NCBI GenBank assembly: GCA_021802765.1
Contig: JAJZRI010000001.1
Location: forward strand, 124,001 to 188,000
From: Microcaldota archaeon
Lineage (GTDB): Archaea > Micrarchaeota > Micrarchaeia > Micrarchaeales > CABMGC01
Direction: 5' to 3'
Length of the DNA: 64,000 nucleotides
Shown: positions 36,125-45,966 of the stretch, piece after piece
How positions within the stretch are numbered: the first letter of the stretch is position 1
Layout of the letters: every line of letters begins with the position of its first letter
Notes under the pieces: model-generated
The model's database searches: none
What the model was told of the DNA's origin: nothing
Seen by the model: only the letters and a program-made list of their open reading frames with translations
Position numbers and translations under genes: made by a program

Positions 36125-38236
36125 ATGCGATTTGAGAAGAATAGACGGGAAGTGGAGGTGCCGGCGGGTTTTTACCAAGAGATGCTCAGGCAGGCCGCTG
36201 CAGGAAAGGCGCTGGATGGCGAGCTGGTAACAAGGATAGAAAAGATTGCACAGGAATATAATACAGGCAGCGGCAGGTTCGCTGCCGGAGGGGAACGAAG
36301 AGAGAACGCCTTCATACGTGCAATGACAAAGATCATTGAGTTCTCTAATGGGGATGAACTAGTGAATCGGGTGCTTAACGGCATTGGAAGGACGGACGAG
36401 AGAAGTCTTTACAATACTGCATTGGCGATTGAGGGGATGATTGAAGATCGCCCTGCGGGCAGTGGACCAGATATGAGCATACTCTACGAAGCGCAGGCAG
36501 TAATGGATAAGTACCGTGGGGGATCGGCCCATAACATCGGAACATTCCTGACAAAGTCTGTTGAGAAGGGAGATAAAGAGGGTTTTGATGCGCTGTGCAG
36601 GACCTTTGGATCCGAAGAGATTATAGGCATCTCAAAATATTTTGAAGATTCTGACAGCATGACTGCAACAAGAACTGGCGGAAGAGGAAGCCTTTTCTAC
36701 AATACTACAGATCTTGCCGTTTCAGAGACCGCTGCAAACGACGAGCTTGTGGTGAACGGCGTGAAGCCGCTAAACAAGAGGAACATGGATGGGTACTTTT
36801 TCGCGAACGCAATAGGCTTTGTGGCCTCGAAGACATCTGATGTCGGGCTTGCGCTGGATGCGGCCAGGCTGCTTAAAGAAAAGCATGTGGCATCATTGCC
36901 TGAGAGCCCGGCTAGCAATGCACCATGGTTTGCATGGACTGCAATATGCAATGTGATTTCTAATGCCGCCATAGTCTCCGATCCTGCAGGGGTTAGGAGG
37001 ATCATGAACCTTGCAAGACGCTTGGGAGGAGAGGATTTCGTCTCGCTCAGTAGTGCGATTGGGATTTATAGCACAGCGCAGGATGGAAACAAACTAAAGA
37101 AGTTCCTGGATAACGGACTCGACGAGCTCTTCGCTGGCGGCATGAATAAGGAGGCAATGTTCATGACCACGATATTCCTTGAGTCTACGCTAAAGCTTCC
37201 TGCGCCCAACTCAAAAGAAATCGGCGCCGACGGAGAAGTGAGCCTGATAAGATATCTTAGGCGCGTGCACGAGCATGTCAGGAGAAACTATCACATAGAC
37301 CCGGGGCTTGACGAGTTGGTGCTGTTCGCCGTGGAGCACGCCATGCCAAAGAGGCATCTTGCATCCCTTGTGCGATCGAATCCTGAGAAGAACGAGAAAT
37401 ATTACAGCATGGACGTGAGCGCAGGGGTGTTCGGCATAGACTTCACCGAGGCAGAGATGAAAGAGTATGTTGTAACGGCCCTTCTCGGATCCAGGGACAG
37501 GGAGAGGGAGGCGATTGCAGTCGATGCCCTAAAGAGAGTGGTAGGAGAAGCGGTGACAAACAAGGCAAGAACAGCAATGAGGACATCACATAGGGATGAG
37601 AGAAGAAAGATTGCCGGGATATTCAACGATCATGACCGCAGCGAACTTGAGAAGGTCGAGATCGCCTTCTACATGCTCGGGCGGATAAATGAACCGTCCG
37701 TGCTTGATGCGCGCATGGCAATTGGCTACAGGCAGGCAGTGGTCAGTAGTGCAAAGTACGTCCGGTCCGCGGAATCTAAGAATCCCCTTAGTTACAATAG
37801 CGCAATGCAGCACGCGTGCACCTATCTTCCCGATCCAGTCGAGAATGGGATATTAGAGTACTGCAAGGACGACCGCTTTGTGCTAGTAAAGTATGGGATA
37901 GGGGACAAGACCTATGGAAGCGCGATATGCTATCTTGAGGGCAGCACATTCCTTGTAGACTCTGTAGAAGGCAATGCCGTGATGAGAAAGGATAATATAT
38001 TTGAGATAGTGTACAGTGACCTCGTTGGGAGGGCATCCGAAAAAGGGGCTCAAAGAATAGCATTCGGGACATTTCCAGACGGAAACGTAACTGCATTGAA
38101 ATTCATCGAATATATCAGGGACAAGGACCTCAAGATAGGGCCGGTGAGGATGAAGCTTGACACGAAGGGATATCTGGAGGCTGGAAAGTCGGATCATCTA
38201 TACATACTGAATCTCAAGGAGTCCGCAAGAAGCTGA
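36125..38236 (+). CDS. uncharacterised 703-aa protein: helical repeat region plus possible GNAT-like C-terminus
   Basis: long ORF; C-term YGSAICYLEGSTFLVDSVEGN..IFEIVYSDLVGRASEKGAQRIAFG..NVTALKFIEYI resembles GNAT topology. Confidence 0.65.
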   Translation: MRFEKNRREVEVPAGFYQEMLRQAAAGKALDGELVTRIEKIAQEYNTGSGRFAAGGERRENAFIRAMTKIIEFSNGDELVNRVLNGIGRTDERSLYNTALAIEGMIEDRPAGSGPDMSILYEAQAVMDKYRGGSAHNIGTFLTKSVEKGDKEGFDALCRTFGSEEIIGISKYFEDSDSMTATRTGGRGSLFYNTTDLAVSETAANDELVVNGVKPLNKRNMDGYFFANAIGFVASKTSDVGLALDAARLLKEKHVASLPESPASNAPWFAWTAICNVISNAAIVSDPAGVRRIMNLARRLGGEDFVSLSSAIGIYSTAQDGNKLKKFLDNGLDELFAGGMNKEAMFMTTIFLESTLKLPAPNSKEIGADGEVSLIRYLRRVHEHVRRNYHIDPGLDELVLFAVEHAMPKRHLASLVRSNPEKNEKYYSMDVSAGVFGIDFTEAEMKEYVVTALLGSRDREREAIAVDALKRVVGEAVTNKARTAMRTSHRDERRKIAGIFNDHDRSELEKVEIAFYMLGRINEPSVLDARMAIGYRQAVVSSAKYVRSAESKNPLSYNSAMQHACTYLPDPVENGILEYCKDDRFVLVKYGIGDKTYGSAICYLEGSTFLVDSVEGNAVMRKDNIFEIVYSDLVGRASEKGAQRIAFGTFPDGNVTALKFIEYIRDKDLKIGPVRMKLDTKGYLEAGKSDHLYILNLKESARS

Positions 38237-38279
38237 ATCCTACCCTTAACTTATTATATTTTTCATCAAAGAATTAGTC

Positions 38280-38645
38280 ATGCTTGCAGTAGTCGATGTG
38301 ATATTCCTAACGCTCGTTGCAGCTGCGCTTGTAGCCTACGCGCAGTACGTATTCAAGAAGACCATACCCAAGTTCAAGTTCAGCGTAAAGGGCGTGAAGA
38401 AGCTCGCAACAAACCGCGGCTTTGTAATAGGCGCATTGATATACGCAGTCGGCCTTGTCTTCTACCTCCTTGCACTCGGGTCGGACCAGCTCTCCTTTGT
38501 CTATCCGGCATTCTCAAGCACGTTCATATTCGTGATACTGATATCGCACTTCAAACTTAAGGAGAGGATAAGCCCGGTGAGGCTTGTTGGAGTGGCCATG
38601 ATACTGATCGGGATAGCTCTTGTCTCATCGCTATTGGTGATATGA
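38280..38645 (+). CDS. EamA/SMR-like half transporter A
   Basis: four-TM half, FKLKERISPVRLVGVAMILIGIALV. Confidence 0.75.
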   Translation: MLAVVDVIFLTLVAAALVAYAQYVFKKTIPKFKFSVKGVKKLATNRGFVIGALIYAVGLVFYLLALGSDQLSFVYPAFSSTFIFVILISHFKLKERISPVRLVGVAMILIGIALVSSLLVI

Positions 38646-38983
38646 TGGATGACAGCAAGTCGCTTTTCGTAATGCTGCTGGTCGTAAGCACGCTTCTTGG
38701 CAGCCTGGGCCAGCTCTTCTTCAAGATAGGGGTCGATTCGAGCAGCGCGTACGGACTTGTGGAGTTCATCCTTGCCGGAGCAGTGGCATACGGAATCGCC
38801 ACGCTCATATACCTCTACATACTCGGAAGGTCCACCCTAAGCTGGACGTATGGCTTTGTAGGCTTTAGCTACATATTCACTACGATACTTGCCTTCTTCG
38901 TGCTCAAGGAGAACGTGATGCTTGGGAGATGGATTGGCGTTGTCGTGATCGCAATCGGCACTGCGCTTATAGGAATGAGTTGA
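38642..38983 (+). CDS. EamA/SMR-like half transporter B
   Basis: four-TM half, FVLKENVMLGRWIGVVVIAIGTALIG; ATGA overlap with partner. Confidence 0.75.
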   Translation: MMDDSKSLFVMLLVVSTLLGSLGQLFFKIGVDSSSAYGLVEFILAGAVAYGIATLIYLYILGRSTLSWTYGFVGFSYIFTTILAFFVLKENVMLGRWIGVVVIAIGTALIGMS

Positions 38984-38997
38984 GCAGACTTACGGAT

Positions 38998-39903
38998 TTA
39001 TTTCTTCGAGTCAGCTATCGCCTTGATCAGCGCGCTGAATATGTCGGACTTTAGCGACTTTATCTCCTTCTCGGCGATCTTTACGTGTATGGTCACCACG
39101 TAGAACATCTGGTGCAGGTACTCGACCTTCACGTCGTGCGCATCGGCATGGTGCTCCTTTATGACGTCGTCTATTATTTTCTGCAGCTTATCGAACGGCA
39201 CAGATATGTCCACGTCGAACTGTATCTTCCTCACATGCTCTTTTGCCCGATGATAGTTTATGATGAGCGACTGGGCAACTATGTTGTTTGGCAGATATAC
39301 CGGTACGCCCTCGTCGTTTATAACCTTGGTATAGAGAACCCCTATGCTCTCTATTGTGCCAGATATTCCTGGTACGAACTTGTCGTGTGGATAGCTCTGC
39401 GGCTGGAATGTGTACTGCCAGGTGTGCAATATCACGTGGTCATCAGGCTCCACGGCGTTGCTTGCGAGCAGGTAGAGTCCTGCTATGAAATTTGATATCG
39501 TTGACTGCGCCGCAAGTCCAAGTATTATTCCCAAAAATCCGGCGCTTACGAAGATTCCGCCCAGGTATTGGTAGCCAAAGACTATGTAGAGGGCGATTAG
39601 GATCACCAGGACGAAGCCTATTATGCGGGTTATGTTGCTGAGCGTCTCAGCCTCAGCCTTATGCACATCCTTTAGCATGTAATAGTAGACGATCCTTGCA
39701 AGGACTTCGATTATGGCTATCCCGAAAATTAGGGTAACCGCAGCATATCCGACTGCAGAAGCAGGGAGTATGTTTAGGTAGGTGAGCACTATGTAGATTA
39801 TGACTAGGGATGCCATCATGCTATAGAGCGTCCTGAGAAGAAGGTGGTTTTGTCGCAGCTTTCTTTCGTGGACTTCGGCGCTTTCGCCCATTGCATCAAC
39901 CAC
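38998..39903 (-). CDS. MscS-family mechanosensitive channel
   Basis: FLGIILGLAAQSTISNFIAGLYLLASNAVEPDDHV..GTIESIGVLYTKV. Confidence 0.92.
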   Translation of the reverse strand: MVDAMGESAEVHERKLRQNHLLLRTLYSMMASLVIIYIVLTYLNILPASAVGYAAVTLIFGIAIIEVLARIVYYYMLKDVHKAEAETLSNITRIIGFVLVILIALYIVFGYQYLGGIFVSAGFLGIILGLAAQSTISNFIAGLYLLASNAVEPDDHVILHTWQYTFQPQSYPHDKFVPGISGTIESIGVLYTKVINDEGVPVYLPNNIVAQSLIINYHRAKEHVRKIQFDVDISVPFDKLQKIIDDVIKEHHADAHDVKVEYLHQMFYVVTIHVKIAEKEIKSLKSDIFSALIKAIADSKK

Positions 39904-40009
39904 TAACTTCTATGCATGCTTCACTATAAATATATCTATCATGGTCTTTTTAGCCCGAAATGCGCGGCAATGAAGAAAGATTTATAAAACTTCAGGCCGA
40001 TATTCCATT

Positions 40010-40087
40010 CTGCGTTTAGAGAAAATTTCTATTTGTCCTTCCCCACCCTCTAAACGCCTTTTAAGACCTTTAGCCTGTGCACTTTTT
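40010..40087 (+). ncRNA. candidate small RNA with 10-bp stem
   Basis: GCGTTTAGAG (40012-40021) / CTCTAAACGC (40048-40057); TATA-like TTTATAAAA about 30 nt upstream; TTTTT at 40083-40087. Confidence 0.35.
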
Positions 40088-40156
40088 CCTGAACCAAAAC
40101 AACTGTAAAGAGTTATAAAGATTTATTGAGCTATCTAATCCTAAATTCTGGTCAAC

Positions 40157-43100
40157 ATGAAGAGATTCAAGACTACAGAAGAGGTGAAGATTCCCGATAG
40201 ACTAGTCGACCAGGTAATAGGGCAGGACAAGGCCGTTGATATAATAAAGAAAGCGGCCAAGCAGCACAGGAACGTGATGCTCATAGGGGAGCCTGGATGC
40301 CTGATAGGTGATGAACGGGTCTTTCTTGGTAATGGCGCTATTTTGAAGATACAGGATTTCGGAAGCCGGCATTTGGAGGACATAAATGCAGCAGTACTGG
40401 TAGGTAGCGGCAATAAGACAGCTAGTGCAAGGGTCTTCCATGCTTACGAAAAACAACCGACTATAGAGGTAATAACGGAATCTGGAAAGAGCATAAAGGG
40501 CACGCACAATCATCCGATTCTAGTTGTCAACAATAAAGAAGAGCCTGCCGGCAGTGCAGGACTAGGAGTATGGAAACGCTTAGATGAGATACATGAAGGT
40601 GACAGAGTAGTCGTTGTTAGCGGCGTTAGGTGTACCATAAGAAAGTATGTGAAGACAGGATTTTCTACCGTAAAGAGAAATGCATTCGGCCCTAAATTCA
40701 GAGGCAAGCTACCATTAAAAGTCACCCCGTCCCTTGGCGCTTTTTTTGGTTATATGATAGGTGATGGATGGGTTGATGCAAACAGGGAAAGACTGGGTTT
40801 TGTAGTATCGGATGACGAAAAGGATATTCTTCCCGAGCTTCTTTCATTCGTGCATGACAATTTCGCTGTGTGCCCTCCGACCAATGTAAGGAGAAGAACG
40901 GACAAGAACAGAAAAATGACCATGCATTATGTGGACATATCAAACAAGGATATTTATCACAATCTCAAATTCTTGGGTGAGAAACGTGTTCCAGACTTGA
41001 TTCTACAATCTGGAAATGAAGTCGCATCTGCTTTCCTTAAATGGCTTTTCACCGCAGACGGCACGGTTTATAACGGGGGAAGGGGGAGGAGAGGCATAGG
41101 CCTAAAGGCAAAGAACATAGAATTGCTACGGGACGTACAGACAATGCTTCTACGATTTGGGATAGAATCAAGAATAATCGGCTTTTTGCAGGCATCTGCA
41201 AACAACGCCCCGCAGCTTGCCATAAGATCTGGACACAATATCATTAAGTTCAATGAAAAAATAGGCTTTGCATGCAACAAGAAGGTAAGAATTGCGGACG
41301 AGCTGGCTAGAGACGCCCATGCGTTTGCCAGGAGATTAAAGCAGAGAAGCGAGAGAGTCGTAAGAGTCATAGAGGGAGATCCAGAAGATGTTTTTGATAT
41401 AGAGGTTCCAAAATGGCACAGGTTCATTGCAAATGGCATAGTATCCCACAATACAGGCAAGACGCTAATAGCCCAGGCCATAGCAGAACTTCTTCCGGTT
41501 ACGGACCTGGAGGACGTGCTTGTCTATAGGAACCCAAATGACGAGAATCATCCGCTGATAAAGAGCTTAAAGACCTACCCGAAAGTGGAGGCGGGAAAGC
41601 CTCTTGGCGACGGCCAGGGAAGGACCCTCGTGCAGAGGGAGAAGATGAAGAATAGGATGGACGTAGGCAAAGGGAAGGGCAGCTGGATACCGCTTGCAAT
41701 GATGATAATAGTTGCAATACTTGTGATAGTCACCTTCACCAACTTCGTCACGGGATACCAGACAGTGATGATAGGCGCGCTCATACTTGGAATAATGATA
41801 TTCGGATCCGTTCTCATGCTTGTCGGAGGATTTAGGAGGAGCGGGATGATGCCTGGCACCTTCGAGTCAAGCGAGCCAAAGCTCATAGTGGACAACACGG
41901 GAATGGAGCACGCGCCGTTCTTCGACGGCACTGGTGCAAGAGCCGGTCACCTTTTTGGCGATGTGAAACACGACCCGCTGCAGAGCGGCGGCCTTGGCAC
42001 TCCGGCGCATCTTAGGGTCGAAAGCGGGCTCATACACAAGGCGAACAATGGAGTACTGTTCATAGACGAGATAGCAGACATAGAGCCCAGGTCGCAGCAG
42101 GAGCTCCTTACCGCGATGCAGGAGAAGAAATATTCAATAACAGGACAGAGCGAGATGAGCTCCGGGGCGCTTGTTAGGACCGAGCCGGTTCCGTGCGACT
42201 TCCTCCTCGTAGCGGCTGGAAACCTGCAGGACATATCAAAGATGCATCCTGCGCTTCGATCAAGGATACGCGGATACGGATATGAAGTTTATATGGAGTC
42301 TTCGATGCCGGACACCGAGGCAAACCGGGAGAAGCTTGTGAGGTTCATAACGCAGGAGGTAAAGAAGGACGGGAAGATACCTCCGTTCGACTTCGATGCA
42401 TGCATGGAGATCATAGACGAGGCAAAGAGAAGGAGCGGAAGGCATGACAAGCTCACGCTCATCCTCAGGGAGCTTGGAGGAGTCGTGCGCGCGGCAGGAG
42501 ACATGGCCGTTGAAAAGAAGAAGAAGGTGGTGACCAGAGATGACGTGCGCGATGCGCTCAAGGTAACTACGCCGATAGAAGCCCAGTACGTTGAGCAGTC
42601 GCTCGAATACAGGAAGGATTACAAGATATTCAAGACGTCTGGATTTGCGATAGGAAGAGTGAACGGCCTTGCGATAGTGGGCTCGTCGTACCTGTCCGCA
42701 GGCATGGTGCTTCCAATAGTTGCCGAGGTAACCCAGGCGAGTTCCAGGACAGAAGGAAAACTGATACCCACCGGAAAGCTTGGGAAGATAGCGCGGGAAG
42801 CTGTGAAGAACATAAGCGCAGTGATAAAAAGGCACATGAAAAGGGACATGGCAAGGTATGACATACACGTGCAGTTCCTGCAGACCTATGAAGGAGTCGA
42901 AGGGGACAGCGCGAGCATATCTGTAGCTGTTGCCGTGATGTCCGCACTTGAAGGGATACCAGTCAGCCAGGACATCGCGATGACCGGCTCGCTATCTGTT
43001 AGGGGAGACGTCCTTCCAGTCGGAGGGATAACCAACAAGGTCAGGGCGGCAATAGAGGCAGGGATGAAGCAGGTGATCGTTCCTGAGAGCAACGCAAAGG

Positions 43101-43294
43101 ATATTTACATAAACAAGAAGGAGCTTGGCAGGATAAAGGTCATTCCTGTAAAGAACATCGCAGAGGTCCTGCATTTTGCCCTGAAGAAGAGCGAGAGGAG
43201 GGATGAGATGGTGGAGAAGCTCAGGAAGTACATAACAAGTGATTTCCGCGAGCGAAACCCGCTTGCCCTTGAAGAGATAGAGGCGGGAGAATGA
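40157..43294 (+). CDS. lon: LonB-type membrane ATP-dependent protease containing an intein
   Basis: AAA+ plus two TM segments plus Lon Ser/Lys protease domain (EGDSASISVAVAVMSAL, TGSLSVRGDVLPVGG). Confidence 0.96.
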   Translation: MKRFKTTEEVKIPDRLVDQVIGQDKAVDIIKKAAKQHRNVMLIGEPGCLIGDERVFLGNGAILKIQDFGSRHLEDINAAVLVGSGNKTASARVFHAYEKQPTIEVITESGKSIKGTHNHPILVVNNKEEPAGSAGLGVWKRLDEIHEGDRVVVVSGVRCTIRKYVKTGFSTVKRNAFGPKFRGKLPLKVTPSLGAFFGYMIGDGWVDANRERLGFVVSDDEKDILPELLSFVHDNFAVCPPTNVRRRTDKNRKMTMHYVDISNKDIYHNLKFLGEKRVPDLILQSGNEVASAFLKWLFTADGTVYNGGRGRRGIGLKAKNIELLRDVQTMLLRFGIESRIIGFLQASANNAPQLAIRSGHNIIKFNEKIGFACNKKVRIADELARDAHAFARRLKQRSERVVRVIEGDPEDVFDIEVPKWHRFIANGIVSHNTGKTLIAQAIAELLPVTDLEDVLVYRNPNDENHPLIKSLKTYPKVEAGKPLGDGQGRTLVQREKMKNRMDVGKGKGSWIPLAMMIIVAILVIVTFTNFVTGYQTVMIGALILGIMIFGSVLMLVGGFRRSGMMPGTFESSEPKLIVDNTGMEHAPFFDGTGARAGHLFGDVKHDPLQSGGLGTPAHLRVESGLIHKANNGVLFIDEIADIEPRSQQELLTAMQEKKYSITGQSEMSSGALVRTEPVPCDFLLVAAGNLQDISKMHPALRSRIRGYGYEVYMESSMPDTEANREKLVRFITQEVKKDGKIPPFDFDACMEIIDEAKRRSGRHDKLTLILRELGGVVRAAGDMAVEKKKKVVTRDDVRDALKVTTPIEAQYVEQSLEYRKDYKIFKTSGFAIGRVNGLAIVGSSYLSAGMVLPIVAEVTQASSRTEGKLIPTGKLGKIAREAVKNISAVIKRHMKRDMARYDIHVQFLQTYEGVEGDSASISVAVAVMSALEGIPVSQDIAMTGSLSVRGDVLPVGGITNKVRAAIEAGMKQVIVPESNAKDIYINKKELGRIKVIPVKNIAEVLHFALKKSERRDEMVEKLRKYITSDFRERNPLALEEIEAGE
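40298..41452 (+). other. intein (385 aa) inserted in Lon Walker A, with LAGLIDADG-like endonuclease
   Basis: splits GEPG|C...HN|TGKT; LGAFFGYMIGDGWVD and FLKWLFTADGTV LAGLIDADG-like motifs; C-terminal GIVSHN. Confidence 0.96.
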
Positions 43295-44388
43295 GCGAGC
43301 CTTCGGCAAAGGAGAAGATAGAGGTCCTGGGCAAGGACATAGTAAAGAGCATAAAGGGAGGCAAGAGCCCAAAGTTCGTGACGCTCGCAAGGACAAGATC
43401 AAACATACAGTACGACCCGAAGATAGGATACCTAAAGCTTGGAAAGGCAAAGGAGGAGAGGGACTTCATAAACGTGGGGCAGTCGAAGAGGTTCATGCAG
43501 ACGATAGCGATAGCGGCCAAGTGCCACAAGTTCGTCAAGGAGAACCTGCACACCACGATAAGGGGTCTCTTCTACCAGCTCAAGTACTCGCTTGGGGAGG
43601 ACGTGGATGAGAACATATTCAACGAGCAGGCCGAATCCAACCCGCTCATAGAGGACCTTGAGGTCAACCTCGGAACCACGCGTGAGTATCTCAACCTAAA
43701 TGCAAACAGGAAGGGAGTGCTTGCAGGAAACATGAAGGTGCTTGACAATTTCGGTGATGAGAAGGTAGTGATAGACTGCGCAAAGCAGGGAAGGAGCGGC
43801 TGGGCGATACCAAGCGACGTGGACAACGACATAAAGTTCGTTGAGATAAAGGCCAAGTACGTCATAGTCGTCGAGAAGGACGCCCTGTGGCAGAGGCTAA
43901 ATGAGGACGGCTTTTGGAAGAAGGAGAATGCGATACTAATAACTCCGCAGGGTCAGGCGGCGCGTGGGACAAGGAGGCTCATACGCAAGCTTGCTGACGA
44001 GGGACTTCCGATATACGTATTTACGGACTCGGATGCGTGGGGATGGTACATCTACTGGACCATAAAGACAGGGAGCATAAATCTCGCCTACATAGGCGGC
44101 GCCGTAGCCACTCCAGAGGCAAGGTTCATAGGCGTTACGATGTCCGACCTTGACAAGTACGAGTTCCTTAACAAGCTCACGATGAATGCGAGCGAGGTCG
44201 ACCTGAAGAGGGCGCAGGAGATGCTCAATTATGAATGGATAAAGAACAGCAAGCCATGGGTTGTGGAACTTGAAAGGATGATAAAGTCTAAGAAGAAGCT
44301 TGAGCAGGACGCGCTGCAGGGACCGCGTCTCACATTCGTTGGCGACTACATAAGGGACAAGATAAAGAACAAGGACTTCCTGCCTTGA
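43291..44388 (+). CDS. top6A: DNA topoisomerase VI subunit A
   Basis: TIRGLFYQLKYSLGED, Toprim VVEKDALWQRL, VFTDSDAWGWYIYWTIK. Confidence 0.96.
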   Translation: MSEPSAKEKIEVLGKDIVKSIKGGKSPKFVTLARTRSNIQYDPKIGYLKLGKAKEERDFINVGQSKRFMQTIAIAAKCHKFVKENLHTTIRGLFYQLKYSLGEDVDENIFNEQAESNPLIEDLEVNLGTTREYLNLNANRKGVLAGNMKVLDNFGDEKVVIDCAKQGRSGWAIPSDVDNDIKFVEIKAKYVIVVEKDALWQRLNEDGFWKKENAILITPQGQAARGTRRLIRKLADEGLPIYVFTDSDAWGWYIYWTIKTGSINLAYIGGAVATPEARFIGVTMSDLDKYEFLNKLTMNASEVDLKRAQEMLNYEWIKNSKPWVVELERMIKSKKKLEQDALQGPRLTFVGDYIRDKIKNKDFLP

Positions 44389-44440
44389 CCAATCAGATAC
44401 CTTTTAATATCACCAAAGCAGCCATATCATTGGGGATTAC

Positions 44441-45292
44441 ATGAATAGACCAATGAACGTAGGACGTGGCAAATTTACAGACCTCACACTTGCACTGCAC
44501 AGGACAAGACTTTTGCTATCCGACTTTGACGGATCGATAGTCCCTAATCATCTGAAGAAATATACGGACGACCAAAAGGTGCTCGAAGCGGCAAACATTG
44601 CAAGGTGCCTTTATCCAACTCCGTTCAAGTTTGTAACCATGACCGGAGGCAGCCTCGAGAGGCTGATGCCATGGGCAGAGATGAGCAACGCGCCGGTTTT
44701 CGCTGAGAATGCCGGAGTGGTATTCAATCCTCGCGACAAGAGCGGAAAGATAACGATACTGATGGGCAAGGAGGAAGCAGACTTCATAATAAAGTTTGTC
44801 TCTCCGAAGATAGAGCATGAACTTGAAAGGAGCTACCCCGGCTATGGAAAGTCCAGCAATAAGATAACGATGTCCACGTATTTCAAGCCGGAAAACGTGC
44901 CGATAGAGGAGTTCAGGGACCATGTTTTGAGCTTCCTCTCAAGGGAGCTTGATGCAAAGCAGTATTCCAGGATATTTGTCACGTACGGCAAGACGCTTAT
45001 AGACGTGAACCATGTAGGTGCGGACAAGTCAAGGGCAATCAAATTTGCATCAGAATTGTTCAGGACCGAGGTTGATGGCATGACGGCGTACGGAGACGGC
45101 GACAATGACAGGCCGGCATTTGATGCCCTGATAAGGGGACAGGGCACGGTGATAATACCTGCAAATCACGACGAGGAGGTTGGGAGATGGGCCGAGAATC
45201 AAAAGAACCATTCACGTGTAACAAAACACCATCTTGAATCAACTGAATGCTTCATAGACATACTCAGGCAGTTTTATGACAAGCTAGATTAA
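44441..45292 (+). CDS. HAD (Cof/type IIB) phosphatase
   Basis: LLSDFDGSIVP, MTGGSLERL, AYGDGDNDRPAFDAL motifs. Confidence 0.85.
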   Translation: MNRPMNVGRGKFTDLTLALHRTRLLLSDFDGSIVPNHLKKYTDDQKVLEAANIARCLYPTPFKFVTMTGGSLERLMPWAEMSNAPVFAENAGVVFNPRDKSGKITILMGKEEADFIIKFVSPKIEHELERSYPGYGKSSNKITMSTYFKPENVPIEEFRDHVLSFLSRELDAKQYSRIFVTYGKTLIDVNHVGADKSRAIKFASELFRTEVDGMTAYGDGDNDRPAFDALIRGQGTVIIPANHDEEVGRWAENQKNHSRVTKHHLESTECFIDILRQFYDKLD

Positions 45293-45930
45293 CGTGAATC
45301 GCTGCTGGGACAGATGTCCTTTAAAGCACACCTGAAGCACTCTTTTTTCCTTGCGCCGCACGTATCGCGCCCCAATTCGATTAAGAGATTCGACGCCCTG
45401 CCCCACTCCTTTTGTGGTATTATCCTAAGAAGATCCTGCTCGACCTTGTTTGCATCGTCGTGCCTTGAAAGCCCCAGCCTTCTCGAGACCCTGCCTGCGT
45501 GTGTATCGACGGCTATCCCCTCATCTATGTTGTATCCTTCGTTCAGTATCACGTTTCCGACTTTTCTTCCGACACCAGGCAATTCCATCAGCTCACTAAG
45601 ATGCCTTGGCACCTCTCCTGAGAACCTGCTTATTATGATCCTTGAAGAATTCTTGATGTTTTTTGCCTTGGTCTTGTAGAAGTTGACGCTCTTTAGGTAT
45701 GATTCAAGCGTGCGCAGGTCTGCATTGGCATAGTCCTCAAAGCTCCTGAACCTGCTAAAGAGCATTGGAGTGACCTTGTTTACCTGCGCGTCCGTAGACT
45801 GGGGAGAGAGAAGGACTGCAACGAAGAGTTCGCACATATTGATGTGGGAGAGCTGCGTCCTTGGCCGGTAACCATATCTCTTCGAGAGCCTTCGCAGGAC
45901 TTCAGCTATGTATTTATCCTTAGAGGCCAT
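45289..45930 (-). CDS. nth: endonuclease III
   Basis: LLSPQSTDAQVNKVTP, LPGVGRKVGNVIL..AVDTHAGRVSRRLGL HhH-GPD; FeS Cys cluster CGARKKECFRCALKDIC. Confidence 0.95.
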   Translation of the reverse strand: MASKDKYIAEVLRRLSKRYGYRPRTQLSHINMCELFVAVLLSPQSTDAQVNKVTPMLFSRFRSFEDYANADLRTLESYLKSVNFYKTKAKNIKNSSRIIISRFSGEVPRHLSELMELPGVGRKVGNVILNEGYNIDEGIAVDTHAGRVSRRLGLSRHDDANKVEQDLLRIIPQKEWGRASNLLIELGRDTCGARKKECFRCALKDICPSSDSR

Positions 45931-45966
45931 ATAGCTAATCTGAAGTCTAGATTAAAATGTGTTGCC

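Noticed and set aside
42260-42868. 202-aa ORF antisense to lon, and similar long ORFs antisense to aIF5B, gatE, dnaG and S-layer genes
   Set aside because: They lie opposite well-conserved coding genes, show low-complexity Ser/Leu/Pro composition and no family motifs; most likely shadow ORFs
45844-45966. N-terminal extension of the MEMO ORF
   Set aside because: Overlaps nth coding sequence; family N-terminus begins MNRSPAVAGIFYP at 45967
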